Of a stretch of DNA of 61,411 nucleotides, positions 25,035-33,409 are shown piece by piece. This DNA comes from Actinokineospora auranticolor. Its GTDB lineage: Bacteria; Actinomycetota; Actinomycetes; Mycobacteriales; Pseudonocardiaceae. The notes under the pieces are model-generated. The model did not search any database and was not told where the DNA came from. It saw only the letters and a list, made by a program, of their open reading frames with translations. The position numbers and the translations under genes are program-made. The DNA is taken from NCBI RefSeq assembly GCF_002934265.1, contig NZ_PTIX01000037.1:1-61411 (forward strand). Reading direction: 5' to 3'. Position 1 is the first letter of the stretch; each line of letters begins with the position of its first letter.

Positions 25035-26156
25035 TCAGTCCGCCATGGCCCGCAGGCGGTCGAGGACGGCACTCGCGCCCGCCGCGCCGAGCCGGGTGTG
25101 GGCCACCCGGAGGTCACGCAGGCGCGCCAGGTCCGCCAGCACGACCTCCAGCGGTGGGCCGCTCGCGGTGACCCGGTCCGGTTCCGCGGTGGGCATCGTC
25201 GCGGCGGGACGCGCCAGGAACGGCCGGACTAGCCGGTTGTGGTGGAACGACGCCGCCGCCCCGTGCGCGCGGCACACGTCCAGCAGCAGTCGCGCGTTGA
25301 CGCGCGTCCGCCGCGTGATCGGTTCTTCGAGCAACCGCGTGGGCAGTGGCACGGATCGCGCGGCGCAGTGCGTCGCCTGCCGATCTCCCGGCGGCATATA
25401 GGACTCCTTCTCGCGTAGTACGCGTCCGTAGAAGGGGTCGTCCGCGTGGCACAGACCCAGGCGAAGGTCGATTTCGTTCACCGCGGCGAAATCGCCCGCG
25501 TTGGCCCCCCGGAAGTCGCTGTCCCCGACGCGATAGGTCGCGAAATACGGACGGATGCAGAGGTAGAACCGCTCGACATCCAACCGGTCGGCCAAGGCGC
25601 GGCACGCGTCGAGTGCATCGCCGAGCGCGGCGGCGGCCTGCTCGAACAGTTCTCCGGCGAGCGGGCTGGACACGCCCATTGTCGAGATCCGCCGTAGCGC
25701 GTCCGCTGCTCGCTGCTGTGCGACGACGGCGGCGCCGTTGTAGGTCACGAACACATCCTCGTCAGGTAGTGAGGTGAATGTCCGGTACCCGTAGAGGACT
25801 TGGTGCGCGAAGACATACCGGGGCGCCACCCCGAGCGCGGTACCCAGCCGTGTCGCAAGGTCCCACACAGGAGCGAGGATCGCGGGTTGGTCGTCGAGGC
25901 GGTGCCGACGGCAGGCCGCGAGGTAGAGACCGACCGAGCCGAGGAGGCGATACTGGTCCATCGGGTCCTCGGGTAGGTCCGCCGCGGCGATGGGCGCGAT
26001 CAGCCGGGCTCCCGCGTGGAGCAGGTCCGGGGCGCGCCCCGGGAGGTAGTCGCGACGGGCGGCGAAGTAGATCTCCTCCGCCGCCGTGTTGGCCGCCGTG
26101 AACTCGTCGTCGAGCCACCGGTCGAGCGCGGCAATGGTCCTGCTGATTGTCGGCAT
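25035..26156 (-). CDS. PrnB/DUF1864-like putative heme protein
   Basis: A 373-residue protein with the pattern of the DUF1864 / monodechloroaminopyrrolnitrin synthase (PrnB) family of the indoleamine-dioxygenase superfamily. The conserved block FYLCIRPYFATYRVG, then FRGANAGDFAAVNEIDLRLGLC and EKESYMPPGDRQ, lies at about residues 195-262. PrnB itself rearranges 7-chlorotryptophan in pyrrolnitrin biosynthesis, but no other prn genes are present, so the substrate here is unknown. The start ATG 26156 fits the divergent MocR gene, with which it shares a 58-base promoter gap holding direct repeats. Control by that regulator is inferred. Confidence 0.65.
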   Translation of the reverse strand: MPTISRTIAALDRWLDDEFTAANTAAEEIYFAARRDYLPGRAPDLLHAGARLIAPIAAADLPEDPMDQYRLLGSVGLYLAACRRHRLDDQPAILAPVWDLATRLGTALGVAPRYVFAHQVLYGYRTFTSLPDEDVFVTYNGAAVVAQQRAADALRRISTMGVSSPLAGELFEQAAAALGDALDACRALADRLDVERFYLCIRPYFATYRVGDSDFRGANAGDFAAVNEIDLRLGLCHADDPFYGRVLREKESYMPPGDRQATHCAARSVPLPTRLLEEPITRRTRVNARLLLDVCRAHGAAASFHHNRLVRPFLARPAATMPTAEPDRVTASGPPLEVVLADLARLRDLRVAHTRLGAAGASAVLDRLRAMAD

Positions 26157-26172
26157 GCCTATGATGCTTGCC

Positions 26173-26224
26173 GGACCAATGCGCCGGAACCAGGACCATT
26201 GAGCGAGGTGTCAGGTGGACCAAT
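26173..26224. promoter_or_regulatory. GGACCAWT direct repeats between the PrnB-like and MocR genes
   Basis: GGACCAAT (26173-26180), GGACCATT (26193-26200) and GGACCAAT (26217-26224) recur in the same orientation with 20- and 24-bp steps. The last overlaps the MocR start codon. Direct repeats about two helical turns apart are a known binding pattern of MocR/PdxR regulators. Confidence 0.6.
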
Positions 26225-27633
26225 CGACACCACCTGGCGCCGACTTCCTGCAGCTCAGGGCCGAGACGGCCCGGCCAAGAGGACTCACCGCGTGGCTCGT
26301 CCACGCTGTGCGGACCGCCGTTGCCGACGGGCGGCTCAAGCCGGGGGAGAGGTTGCCCGCGACCCGGGATCTGGCCCGCGACCTCGGCATCTCCCGGGGT
26401 GTCGTGGTTGAGGCTTACCGCAGGTTGGACGAGGAAGGTCTGGTCACCGCGCGTACCGGCGTCGGGACGGTCATCGCGCCCAACGCCGCCCGACCGACCA
26501 CGCAGCCCACCCCGCGCCCGGTACCCGCATTGCTGCCATTGCCCCAAGAGGGCGTGGATCTCGACCTATCGCCGGGCGTGCCCGACTTGGCGTCCTTTCC
26601 CCGTGCGGCGTGGCTGCGCGCGGAACGCGCCGTGATGTCCGACCTGAGCGCGGCGGACCTCGGGTACGGGGACCCGCGCGGGGTGCCGCGGTTGCGCGAA
26701 GAGCTGGCGGGGCGACTTGCCAGGGTACGAGGGGTCCGCGCGGGACCGGACGACCTCATCGTGGTCGCGGGCGTGGCCCAGTCGCTCGCGCTGCTGTCCC
26801 AGCTCCTGGGTGCCAACGGTGTGACCACCATCGCCACGGAAGACCCCGGATCGCGCGGGCCGCGCGACGAGCTCGTCCACTGGGGGCTGCGGCCGGTCGC
26901 CGTGCCCGTGGACGACCTGGGGATCCGGGTCGACGCCCTGGCCGCGACAGACGTGGGGGCGGTGCTGCTCACTCCGGCCCACCAGTTCCCGACCGGCGTG
27001 GTGCTGGCCCCGGGCAGACGGCGTGAGCTGCTCGACTGGGCCGCCGAAGGGCGCCTGGTCATCGAGGACGACTACGACGCCGAGTACCGCTACGACCGCG
27101 CGCCCGTTCCCGCCATGCAGGCCACCGCGCCCGATTTCGTCGCGTACACGGGGAGCACGTCGAAGGCCCTCGCGCCCGGTATCCGCCTTGGCTGGTTGGT
27201 CCCACCCAGGCGCCACTACGCGGACCTGGTCGCCGCACGTCACGCCAGCGACCTGGGTAGCCCCACCGTCCCGCAGTTGGCGCTGGCGAGGCTCATCAGC
27301 ACCGGCGAGCTCGACCGGTACATCCGTGCCGTAAGAGCCCGTCACCGCGCGCGACGCGACGCACTGCTCACCGGCCTGCGACAGCACTTGCCCGGCATCG
27401 AGGTACACGGCGCGGCGGCCGGGCTGCACCTCATGGTCACTTTCCCCGGATACACGGGCGAGGACACCGACATGGCGGCCCGGGTCGCCGAGACCGGGGT
27501 CCGCGTGCACCCGCTGTCCTGGTACCGCATGACCGACGGCGCCCCCGGGCTCGTCCTGGGCTACGGGGCGCACTCGCCGGATCGGTTGCGGGAGGCGGCA
27601 AGGCGCGTCGGCCTGGCCCTCTCCGCGTCTTGA
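26215..27633 (+). CDS. MocR-type regulator (GntR HTH fused to class I aminotransferase)
   Basis: A 472-residue PLP-dependent transcription factor. The N-terminal winged HTH of the GntR type (about 20-85, with LPATRDLARDLGISRGVVVEAYRRL) is joined by a Pro-rich linker (about 85-110) to a fold-type I aminotransferase domain (about 115-472). The PLP lysine is in YTGSTSKALAPGIRLGW (about 308-324), and the aspartate contacting the PLP nitrogen is in EDDYDAEYRYDR. GTG 26215 lies behind GCGAGGTG. It probably senses a vitamin B6 form or an amino acid and controls itself and the divergent PrnB-like gene through the repeats between them. Confidence 0.92.
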   Translation: MDQSTPPGADFLQLRAETARPRGLTAWLVHAVRTAVADGRLKPGERLPATRDLARDLGISRGVVVEAYRRLDEEGLVTARTGVGTVIAPNAARPTTQPTPRPVPALLPLPQEGVDLDLSPGVPDLASFPRAAWLRAERAVMSDLSAADLGYGDPRGVPRLREELAGRLARVRGVRAGPDDLIVVAGVAQSLALLSQLLGANGVTTIATEDPGSRGPRDELVHWGLRPVAVPVDDLGIRVDALAATDVGAVLLTPAHQFPTGVVLAPGRRRELLDWAAEGRLVIEDDYDAEYRYDRAPVPAMQATAPDFVAYTGSTSKALAPGIRLGWLVPPRRHYADLVAARHASDLGSPTVPQLALARLISTGELDRYIRAVRARHRARRDALLTGLRQHLPGIEVHGAAAGLHLMVTFPGYTGEDTDMAARVAETGVRVHPLSWYRMTDGAPGLVLGYGAHSPDRLREAARRVGLALSAS

Positions 27634-27992
27634 GTCCACTTGGGACGATCGGAGGAATTCGTGCTTGACGCCCGGCCGGACCGATGGCACTATTTGCGGC
27701 ATGGGCACTCTGTGACATTCCAGGACGACGATCCCGTGGCACCCCGCTGACGACCTTGTGGTCGGCACGCGCGTGACCTGGGTCCTCCTGTTGATCTCTC
27801 ACCGCGATCACCAACGGCTATCTGTTCCGTCAGCATGCCGTCGATCAGGCGGACAGCGCTCTCCTCATCCGGTCTGACCCTGCTCGGCAGACCGCGATCC
27901 ACCGTGCCCGTTTCCCGGAGCACGGTCGCTGCTGTCCGTCCGCCACGCGTACCCCGAGCGACCCACCCTTCGGTTTTCCAGGAGGTTTGCCC
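27634..27992 (+). promoter_or_regulatory. Intergenic region with a promoter-like pair
   Basis: No gene in these 359 bases. TTGACG (27665-27670), a 17-bp spacer and CACTAT (27688-27693) resemble a housekeeping promoter. It lies about 300 bases before the DUF5302 gene, which would give a long leader. A good AGGAGG (27980-27985) ends the region. Confidence 0.5.
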
Positions 27993-28169
27993 ATGGCTGC
28001 CCACAAGACCCCGCGTTCCGCCCAGCTGGACGACATCAAGGACCGGTTCACCCAGGCACTCGCCCAGAAGCAGGGCCGCTCGGGTGAGGCGCACACCGAC
28101 ACCGGATCCCGGGTGACGCCGCGCGTCCCGGTGGCGCGCAAGCAGGCCTTCCGCCGCAAGTCCGGCTGA
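27993..28169 (+). CDS. DUF5302 family mini-protein
   Basis: A 58-residue basic protein. The core DDIKDRFTQALAQKQGRSGE and the C-terminal ARKQAFRRKSG match the actinobacterial DUF5302 family (family end KRxFRRKSG). Its function is unknown. ATG 27993 sits seven bases after AGGAGG, so expression should be strong. It is convergent with the M50 peptidase gene and shares a bidirectional hairpin with it. Its charge suggests nucleic-acid or ribosome contact, which is only a guess. Confidence 0.8.
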   Translation: MAAHKTPRSAQLDDIKDRFTQALAQKQGRSGEAHTDTGSRVTPRVPVARKQAFRRKSG

Positions 28170-28183
28170 GGCGAACAGAAATG

Positions 28184-28219
28184 GCCGACGGCCCACCGCG
28201 AGCGCAGTGGGCCGTCGGC
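28184..28219. terminator. Bidirectional hairpin terminator
   Basis: GCCGACGGCCCAC (28184-28196) and GTGGGCCGTCGGC (28207-28219) form a perfect 13-bp stem with a 10-base loop, between the convergent DUF5302 and M50 genes. Confidence 0.9.
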
Positions 28220-28238
28220 TGTGCCGTCTACGCCAGAT

Positions 28239-30644
28239 TCATCCGGATGTTGTGGTACCAGGGGGTTCCGCTGACTCCGATCCGGAGTCCGATGGGGACG
28301 GAGTCGTGCTGCCCGGCGTGCTCGCAGCCGTTGACGACCCCGGCGGAGCCTGCTCCGACGGCGTACCCGACGAACCGCCCGGCGCCGAGGTGCCCGTCGG
28401 AGTGATCGACGGAACCGTTGGCAGGGAACCGGTCGGGCTCGGCACGCCCGCCGACGACGACCCCGGCGCGGAAGGCACGCCGGTCGTTGTCGTGCCCGTG
28501 CCCGGTGGTGTGGAGCCGCCCGCGGGCCGGACCACGTCGAGGATGCGCGCCTTGACCTGTTCCAGCTCCGCCTCGATCTGCTGCGCGGACATGCCACGCA
28601 TCCGGTTGGCCAGCTCGGCCATGTCCGCCCAGATCCGGGCCAACTCGGCCTTCACCTGCTCGCTCGGCACGTCCGGCAGCGTCACCACCAGTTGCGAGGC
28701 CAATGCGAAGGTCAGGCACTGGCTGCACGTGTGGTTGACCGCGACCGCCACGTTCTGCGGGACCACGTCCGCGTGCCCGACCACCAGGACGACCTGGAAC
28801 GCGATGGCCACCGACGCGCAGTCCCGGCAGTTGGCCAGCGCGTACGCCTCGTTGCGGTTGTCCGCTTCGCCGTCGGTCACCCACACCAGCGCGAAGGACA
28901 CCTCGTACTGGACCGAGCCGTCGGTCGTGTTCCAGACCAGCACCTGGTTGTCGCCCGGCCCCGGCGCGTGCGGCGGGTCGAACGGGAACACCCACGTCGG
29001 TGGCCCGGCGGCGTCGCCTTCCGCCTGCGGCTGCGCGCCCGGCCCGGCCTTCGGTGTGAGCACCACCGCCAGTTCGGGCTTGTCCCGCGTGGGCAGCGCG
29101 GACTGGCGCGGCCACACTGTCCGCGCGACCTGTCGGGGCGCCGCGGTACGGTCGCCCGGCGAGGTGCCCCGAAAGCCCGCGGGTGTGGCGCCCGCCAACG
29201 GGAGTACGTCCTGGATGGTGCCGCGTTCGCCCGGCTGGATCGGGCGGTACCGCCGCGCGTCGGGCCACCACGCCCACGCCACCGCCGCGGCGACCGCCAC
29301 CACCAAGAGCCCGGCGAGAGCCCGGCGCACCGGCTTGCCCCGGGTCCCACGCCGGAGTTTCGCCAGTGACCGCCGCGCCATTCGCAGCAACAGGTACAGG
29401 GTACCCGCGAGCGGCACCGCGATCGCCAGGATTCCCAACGCTTTCACCAGAACGGTGGCGAAATCGCCGTCGCCGTAGCCGAGCGTGAGCCCGTGCCACT
29501 GGTGCCGCAGGCCGCTCCACGCGGTCCCGACGATTCGCGGCAATGTCACCAATGCCAGCACCATCGAGAGCAACAGCAACGGCACCACTACGACGACCCA
29601 CAACGTCACCACCGCCCGTGCCCACGGTTTGAGCACGGTGGTCTCCGGTGAACGCCAACGGTGCGGCAGCAGACCGAGCAGCGTCGGCTTGATGCGGTGG
29701 AACAGGTCCGGTACGCCGGTCAGGTCCGCCAAGACGTGGTAGCCGTCAAACCGCACCATGGGCGCGAGTTGGCGCACCATCTGCAGCAACTGCGTGGCGA
29801 CGACCAACAACAACGAGTCCCAGCCGGACAACCACCAGACGCCGAAGATCCCCACCGCCACGATGGCGTTGAAGTACAGCCCGCCGAGGTCGGTGCGCAG
29901 CCGCCCGGCGCGACCCAGCCGGTAGCTGTCGGTCACGTCGGTGTAGAAGGCGGGCCACAGCAGGTAGAGGCCGAACCCCATGGCTCCCGGCGTGGCACCG
30001 CCGTACCGCGCGGCGGCGGCGTGCCCGAACTCGTGGAACCCCGCGGAGATCACGGTGACGGCGAAGACCAGCAGCAGCAACGACGGCTGCCGGAACGCCT
30101 CGTACGCCGCCGAGCCAAGCCCTTTCTCGAACAGCACCCAGAACGACACTGCGACGAACGCCGCCACTACGGCCACGACAACGCCGGGGTGGAACAACGG
30201 GGCGAAGGGTGCCGTGATGCGCCGTGTCACCTCGGGTCGCGAAACCACGCACCGCATCTTCAACCCGAGTAAGGGTGTTGCTTTGCGCGGTGTGGGCTGG
30301 GATCCGTCCTCGCCTTGGAGGACACCCATTGGGCGCAGTTTCGACTCGATGAGCGCGCGCACGTCCGACGCGCCGACCCGGCGCTGGACCCGCTCGCTCA
30401 CCACCGCCGCGATCCGCTCGTGGTCGGCCTCGCCGTCCACCGCGGACAGGATGTTGTAGAGCAGCGGCGTCAGCTGGATGACCTGGCCGTCACCGCGTCG
30501 TACCAGCGCGGGCGGGCGGCGGTAGCCCGAGCCGCGCATCTCCCCGATCAGCTCCACACCGTCGGCCCGGTGCGGTACGGCCGGGGCGCCGCCCGGGTGG
30601 GACGCTGCCGCGTCCCACCCGGGGGAGGTGCCGGGGGCACTCAT
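28239..30644 (-). CDS. M50-type membrane metallopeptidase with PqqD-like N-terminus
   Basis: An 801-residue membrane protein. A soluble N-terminal part (about 30-115, LTPLLYNILSAVDGEADHERIAA) resembles PqqD-like or winged peptide-recognition domains. It is followed by about nine to eleven membrane helices. The zinc site is HEFGH (204-208), with the third ligand probably Asp300 in RFDGYHVLADL, typical of site-2-protease-type enzymes. After the last helix (about 441-460) comes an outside part with two cysteine pairs, CRDC (606-609) and CSQC (640-643), and a Ser/Thr/Pro/Gly-rich tail (about 700-801). It starts nine bases after the stop of the repetitive protein, so the two form an operon. The natural inference is that it cleaves or exports that neighbour. 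Confidence 0.85.
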   Translation of the reverse strand: MSAPGTSPGWDAAASHPGGAPAVPHRADGVELIGEMRGSGYRRPPALVRRGDGQVIQLTPLLYNILSAVDGEADHERIAAVVSERVQRRVGASDVRALIESKLRPMGVLQGEDGSQPTPRKATPLLGLKMRCVVSRPEVTRRITAPFAPLFHPGVVVAVVAAFVAVSFWVLFEKGLGSAAYEAFRQPSLLLLVFAVTVISAGFHEFGHAAAARYGGATPGAMGFGLYLLWPAFYTDVTDSYRLGRAGRLRTDLGGLYFNAIVAVGIFGVWWLSGWDSLLLVVATQLLQMVRQLAPMVRFDGYHVLADLTGVPDLFHRIKPTLLGLLPHRWRSPETTVLKPWARAVVTLWVVVVVPLLLLSMVLALVTLPRIVGTAWSGLRHQWHGLTLGYGDGDFATVLVKALGILAIAVPLAGTLYLLLRMARRSLAKLRRGTRGKPVRRALAGLLVVAVAAAVAWAWWPDARRYRPIQPGERGTIQDVLPLAGATPAGFRGTSPGDRTAAPRQVARTVWPRQSALPTRDKPELAVVLTPKAGPGAQPQAEGDAAGPPTWVFPFDPPHAPGPGDNQVLVWNTTDGSVQYEVSFALVWVTDGEADNRNEAYALANCRDCASVAIAFQVVLVVGHADVVPQNVAVAVNHTCSQCLTFALASQLVVTLPDVPSEQVKAELARIWADMAELANRMRGMSAQQIEAELEQVKARILDVVRPAGGSTPPGTGTTTTGVPSAPGSSSAGVPSPTGSLPTVPSITPTGTSAPGGSSGTPSEQAPPGSSTAASTPGSTTPSPSDSGSESAEPPGTTTSG

Positions 30645-30653
30645 CTCGGCCCC

Positions 30654-31313
30654 TTACTGCTTGACGTCGGCGACCTGGTCCGCGGTGGCCTCCGCGGAGG
30701 CGTCGATCGTCTGCTGGATGATCGCGTCCTGCTGGGCGATCGCGGTCGCCGCCGAGTCGTGGGAGCCGATGTTCGCCGATACCGCGGCGTCGATCGGCGC
30801 GGCCACGTTGGCGTTGGCGGCCACCGCGCCGTTGATCGGCGCCGTCAGGTCGAGGTCGGCGGCGAGGTTGACGTCGACGTTGAGCAGGCCGCCGTCGAGC
30901 GCCCCGCTGATGTCGGGCACGGCGGTACCCGCGCCGGGGGCGGGGGTCTGCGGGGTGGGCGTCTCGACCGGGGTGTTGCCCGTGGCCACATCGCCCTGGT
31001 CGATGCCGCTCTCCTGCGTCGAGTGCGCGACGGCCTCGCCCGTGATGCCCTGGGAGATCGCGACACCCTGGTCGGACAGCGCCTGGGCGGTGGAGCCGTC
31101 GGACAGCACGTTCGCCCCGACCGCGGCGTCGATCGGCGCGGCCACGTTCGCGTTCGCCGCCACCGCCAGGTCGATCGGCGCGGCGAGGTCGAGCCCCAGG
31201 TCCAGGTCGACGTTGAGGTCCAGCAGCGAGTAGACCTCCTTGTCCGGCAACGCGACCGCGCCCTCGGCGGCGAGTTCGTCCGTAGACAGCGGGGGAAGGT
31301 CGGTTCCGCTCAT
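30654..31313 (-). CDS. Repetitive Ala/Asn/Asp-rich protein paired with the M50 peptidase
   Basis: A 219-residue acidic protein with no signal peptide and no cysteine. A leader-like N-terminus (SGTDLPPLSTDELAAEGAV, then LPDKEVYSLLDLNVDLDL) is followed by two copies of a module, about 113 residues apart, sharing AVAANANVAAPIDAAV. Copy 1 continues GANVLSDGSTAQAL; copy 2 continues SANIGSHDSAATAI. A Pro/Thr linker (about 120-140) separates them, and the protein ends ATADQVADVKQ. ATG 31313 has GGAG six bases ahead; ATG 31325 is less likely. It is the first gene of the M50 operon. I do not know the family. A secreted structural protein, or a precursor processed by the M50 enzyme, fits best. Confidence 0.75.
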   Translation of the reverse strand: MSGTDLPPLSTDELAAEGAVALPDKEVYSLLDLNVDLDLGLDLAAPIDLAVAANANVAAPIDAAVGANVLSDGSTAQALSDQGVAISQGITGEAVAHSTQESGIDQGDVATGNTPVETPTPQTPAPGAGTAVPDISGALDGGLLNVDVNLAADLDLTAPINGAVAANANVAAPIDAAVSANIGSHDSAATAIAQQDAIIQQTIDASAEATADQVADVKQ

Positions 31314-31931
31314 TCCGTGCTCCATCCGTGCGTCTTCGGTTGCTTTCCACCCGGTGGTGCCGGATTCGGAAAAATCCGGCCGTACGGGAGATCGTGGCAA
31401 GACCTACCCGTGGCGCCGACCGGCGAACCTGATCACCCGGGAGGTGTGACGTTGTCGCTGGACCGGTTGAAAGATCCGGATTCGGGGTACCGCAGCAGAC
31501 GCGCGCGCGTAGAACTCGTGATGTACCGGTGTCGCGCCGCCGAGCAGGCGGTGCGCCGGTCTTCTCCAGGGCATGTCGCACGCGCCACCGTGAGTCCACT
31601 TCGGACCGTGGGTCGGCGTGGCGGTGAGGAGCGCCCGAAGGTGGTCGGCGTGCGGCCGAGGTTCGCACGCTGCTTGCCGGCGTTGGCGATCGGTGATGGT
31701 GGCGTGGAGCGGAACTGGGAGCGCTCTCCCCGGAGTGCGCGTCCGAGCTTGCCGCTGTCGGCCTTGCTCCGCGGTCATCGCGTGGGGCGGTGTGTGCCGA
31801 GGGAATGGGTTCACGGTCTGGTTCCCAGGGAAACCCGCGTCTCCGGGGCGGCGGGTGTGGAAGAAAGTACCTAACGAACTCGTGGAGGTCTGTGGCAAGG
31901 TCCGACCAAGATCCGTATGTGGAGGTGGGGC
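31314..31931. other. Divergent intergenic region
   Basis: Some 600 bases between the repetitive-protein operon and the transporter. A frame from GTG 31446 behind GGGAGG stays open for about 140 codons but gives Arg/Gly-rich text with no family look, so I do not call it. Promoters for both sides must be here; GGAGGTGGGG at its end is the transporter ribosome binding site. Confidence 0.45.
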
Positions 31932-33206
31932 ATGGTCACGACCTCGGACACCCGACACCGGCTCCCGGTGCGCAAGCTGCTCGCCGCGGGCATCGGCAAC
32001 GCCATCGAGTGGTACGACTGGACCGTTTACGCCACCTTCAGCACCTACATCGCGGGCGCCCTGTTCGCGCCCGACAGCCGCTCGTTGCTGGCCACCTTCG
32101 CGACCTACGCGCTGGCGTTCTTCTTCCGGCCGCTGGGCGGGCTGCTGCTGGGCCGCTTCGCCGACGTGCGCGGGCGGCGCCCGGCGATGATCCTCACCAT
32201 CGTCCTGATGGCGGGCGCGTCGCTGGCGATCGGGTTGTTGCCGACCTTCGCGCAGGTCGGCTGGCTGGCGCCCGTGTTGCTGCTGGTCGCCAGGATCGCG
32301 CAGGGGATGTCGCTGGGCGGGGAGGTGTCCAACGCCTCCGCCTACCTGGCCGAGATCGCCCCGGCCGGGCGGCGCGGGCGGTACGCGGCGTTCTTCTACG
32401 TCTCCACCGGCGCGGCCGTGCTCGTCGCCTCGCTGCTCGGCTACTTCCTGACCCGCTGGCTCAGCAAGGCCGACATGACCGGCTACGGCTGGCGGATCCC
32501 GTTCCTGGTCGGCGGTCTGCTCGGCTTGGTCGGTCTGGTGCTGCGCCGCGAACTCGATGAGACCGAGCACTTCGAGCGCGCCAAGGACCGCGCCCGCCGC
32601 CTGCGCAACCCGTTGCTGGCCACGCTCCGCCACAACCCGCGGGCCGTCGCGCAGCTCGTCGGGTTCACCATGCTCTCGACCCTGTGCTACTACACCTTCT
32701 TCAGCGCGCTCACGCCGTTCGCGATCAACAGCCGCGGCGCGGACCCGAGTGTCGTGTTCCTGGCGCTGTCGATCGGCACGGCCGTGTTCGTGGTCCTGCA
32801 GTACCCGATGGGCGCGGTGGCCGACCGGTTCGGGCGCAAGCCGCAGTTGCTGGGCTGGACGGCGGCCATGGCGGTGCTGGGCTACCCGCTCTCCACGCTG
32901 GTCGGTCCGGGGCTGGGCGGGTTGCTCGTGGTGTTCTGCGTCGGCCTCGGCCTCTACACCGCGATGACCTCCATCGCGCCCGCGATCATGAGCGAGCTGT
33001 TCCCGACCGAACTCCGCGGCCTGGGCATCGGCGCCTGGTACAACTTGACCGTCGCGCTCTTCGGCGGCACGGCGCCGCTGGTGATCACCGCGCTGGCCGA
33101 CGCGGGCGCGTCGACGGCGTTCTTCTGGTACCTGTCCGCCGTGGCCGTGGTGGCCTTCTGCGCCGTGCTCACCCTGCCGGAGACCCGGGACGCCGAACTC
33201 GGCTGA
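31932..33206 (+). CDS. MFS transporter of the metabolite:H+ symporter (MHS) family
   Basis: A 424-residue, 12-helix permease. The family signature is seen near the N-terminus as GIGNAIEWYDWTVYATFSTYI. The loop 2-3 motif is GRFADVRGRRPAM. ARIAQGMSLGGEVSNASAYLAE and the second-half repeat GAVADRFGRKPQ follow. Members such as ProP, KgtP and ShiA import betaine/proline, 2-oxoglutarate or shikimate with protons; the substrate here is open. ATG 31932 lies right after AGGTGGGGC; an ATG at 31917 is upstream. No catabolic genes adjoin it. Confidence 0.92.
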   Translation: MVTTSDTRHRLPVRKLLAAGIGNAIEWYDWTVYATFSTYIAGALFAPDSRSLLATFATYALAFFFRPLGGLLLGRFADVRGRRPAMILTIVLMAGASLAIGLLPTFAQVGWLAPVLLLVARIAQGMSLGGEVSNASAYLAEIAPAGRRGRYAAFFYVSTGAAVLVASLLGYFLTRWLSKADMTGYGWRIPFLVGGLLGLVGLVLRRELDETEHFERAKDRARRLRNPLLATLRHNPRAVAQLVGFTMLSTLCYYTFFSALTPFAINSRGADPSVVFLALSIGTAVFVVLQYPMGAVADRFGRKPQLLGWTAAMAVLGYPLSTLVGPGLGGLLVVFCVGLGLYTAMTSIAPAIMSELFPTELRGLGIGAWYNLTVALFGGTAPLVITALADAGASTAFFWYLSAVAVVAFCAVLTLPETRDAELG

Positions 33207-33334
33207 GCCCCGAACCCCTGGGGCACCACACGGTCGGGTGGACCGGCTTTGCCCGGCGCGTGATCCGTGATTCCCTTGTGGTCGGTGGTGCATCCAGGAC
33301 GAGGGCGCCCCGACCCGCGCGCTTTCGCGAACGT

Positions 33335-33347
33335 GTGAAACTTTCAC
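33335..33347. promoter_or_regulatory. 13-bp palindrome upstream of the hybrid kinase
   Basis: GTGAAA-C-TTTCAC is a perfect dyad about 60 bases before the kinase start, placed where a repressor or activator could bind. GTGAAACTTT also occurs before the DUF4394 gene (54776). Confidence 0.4.
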
Positions 33348-33409
33348 TCTTCCAGGTGGCACACCATGGGGCGCGCGCCCAGCATGGACGGCACAGGGAG
33401 CACGCTCGG

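Noticed and set aside
31446..31874. Possible small gene from GTG 31446 behind GGGAGG
   Set aside because: The product is low-complexity Arg/Gly/Ser text with no family look and irregular codon use.
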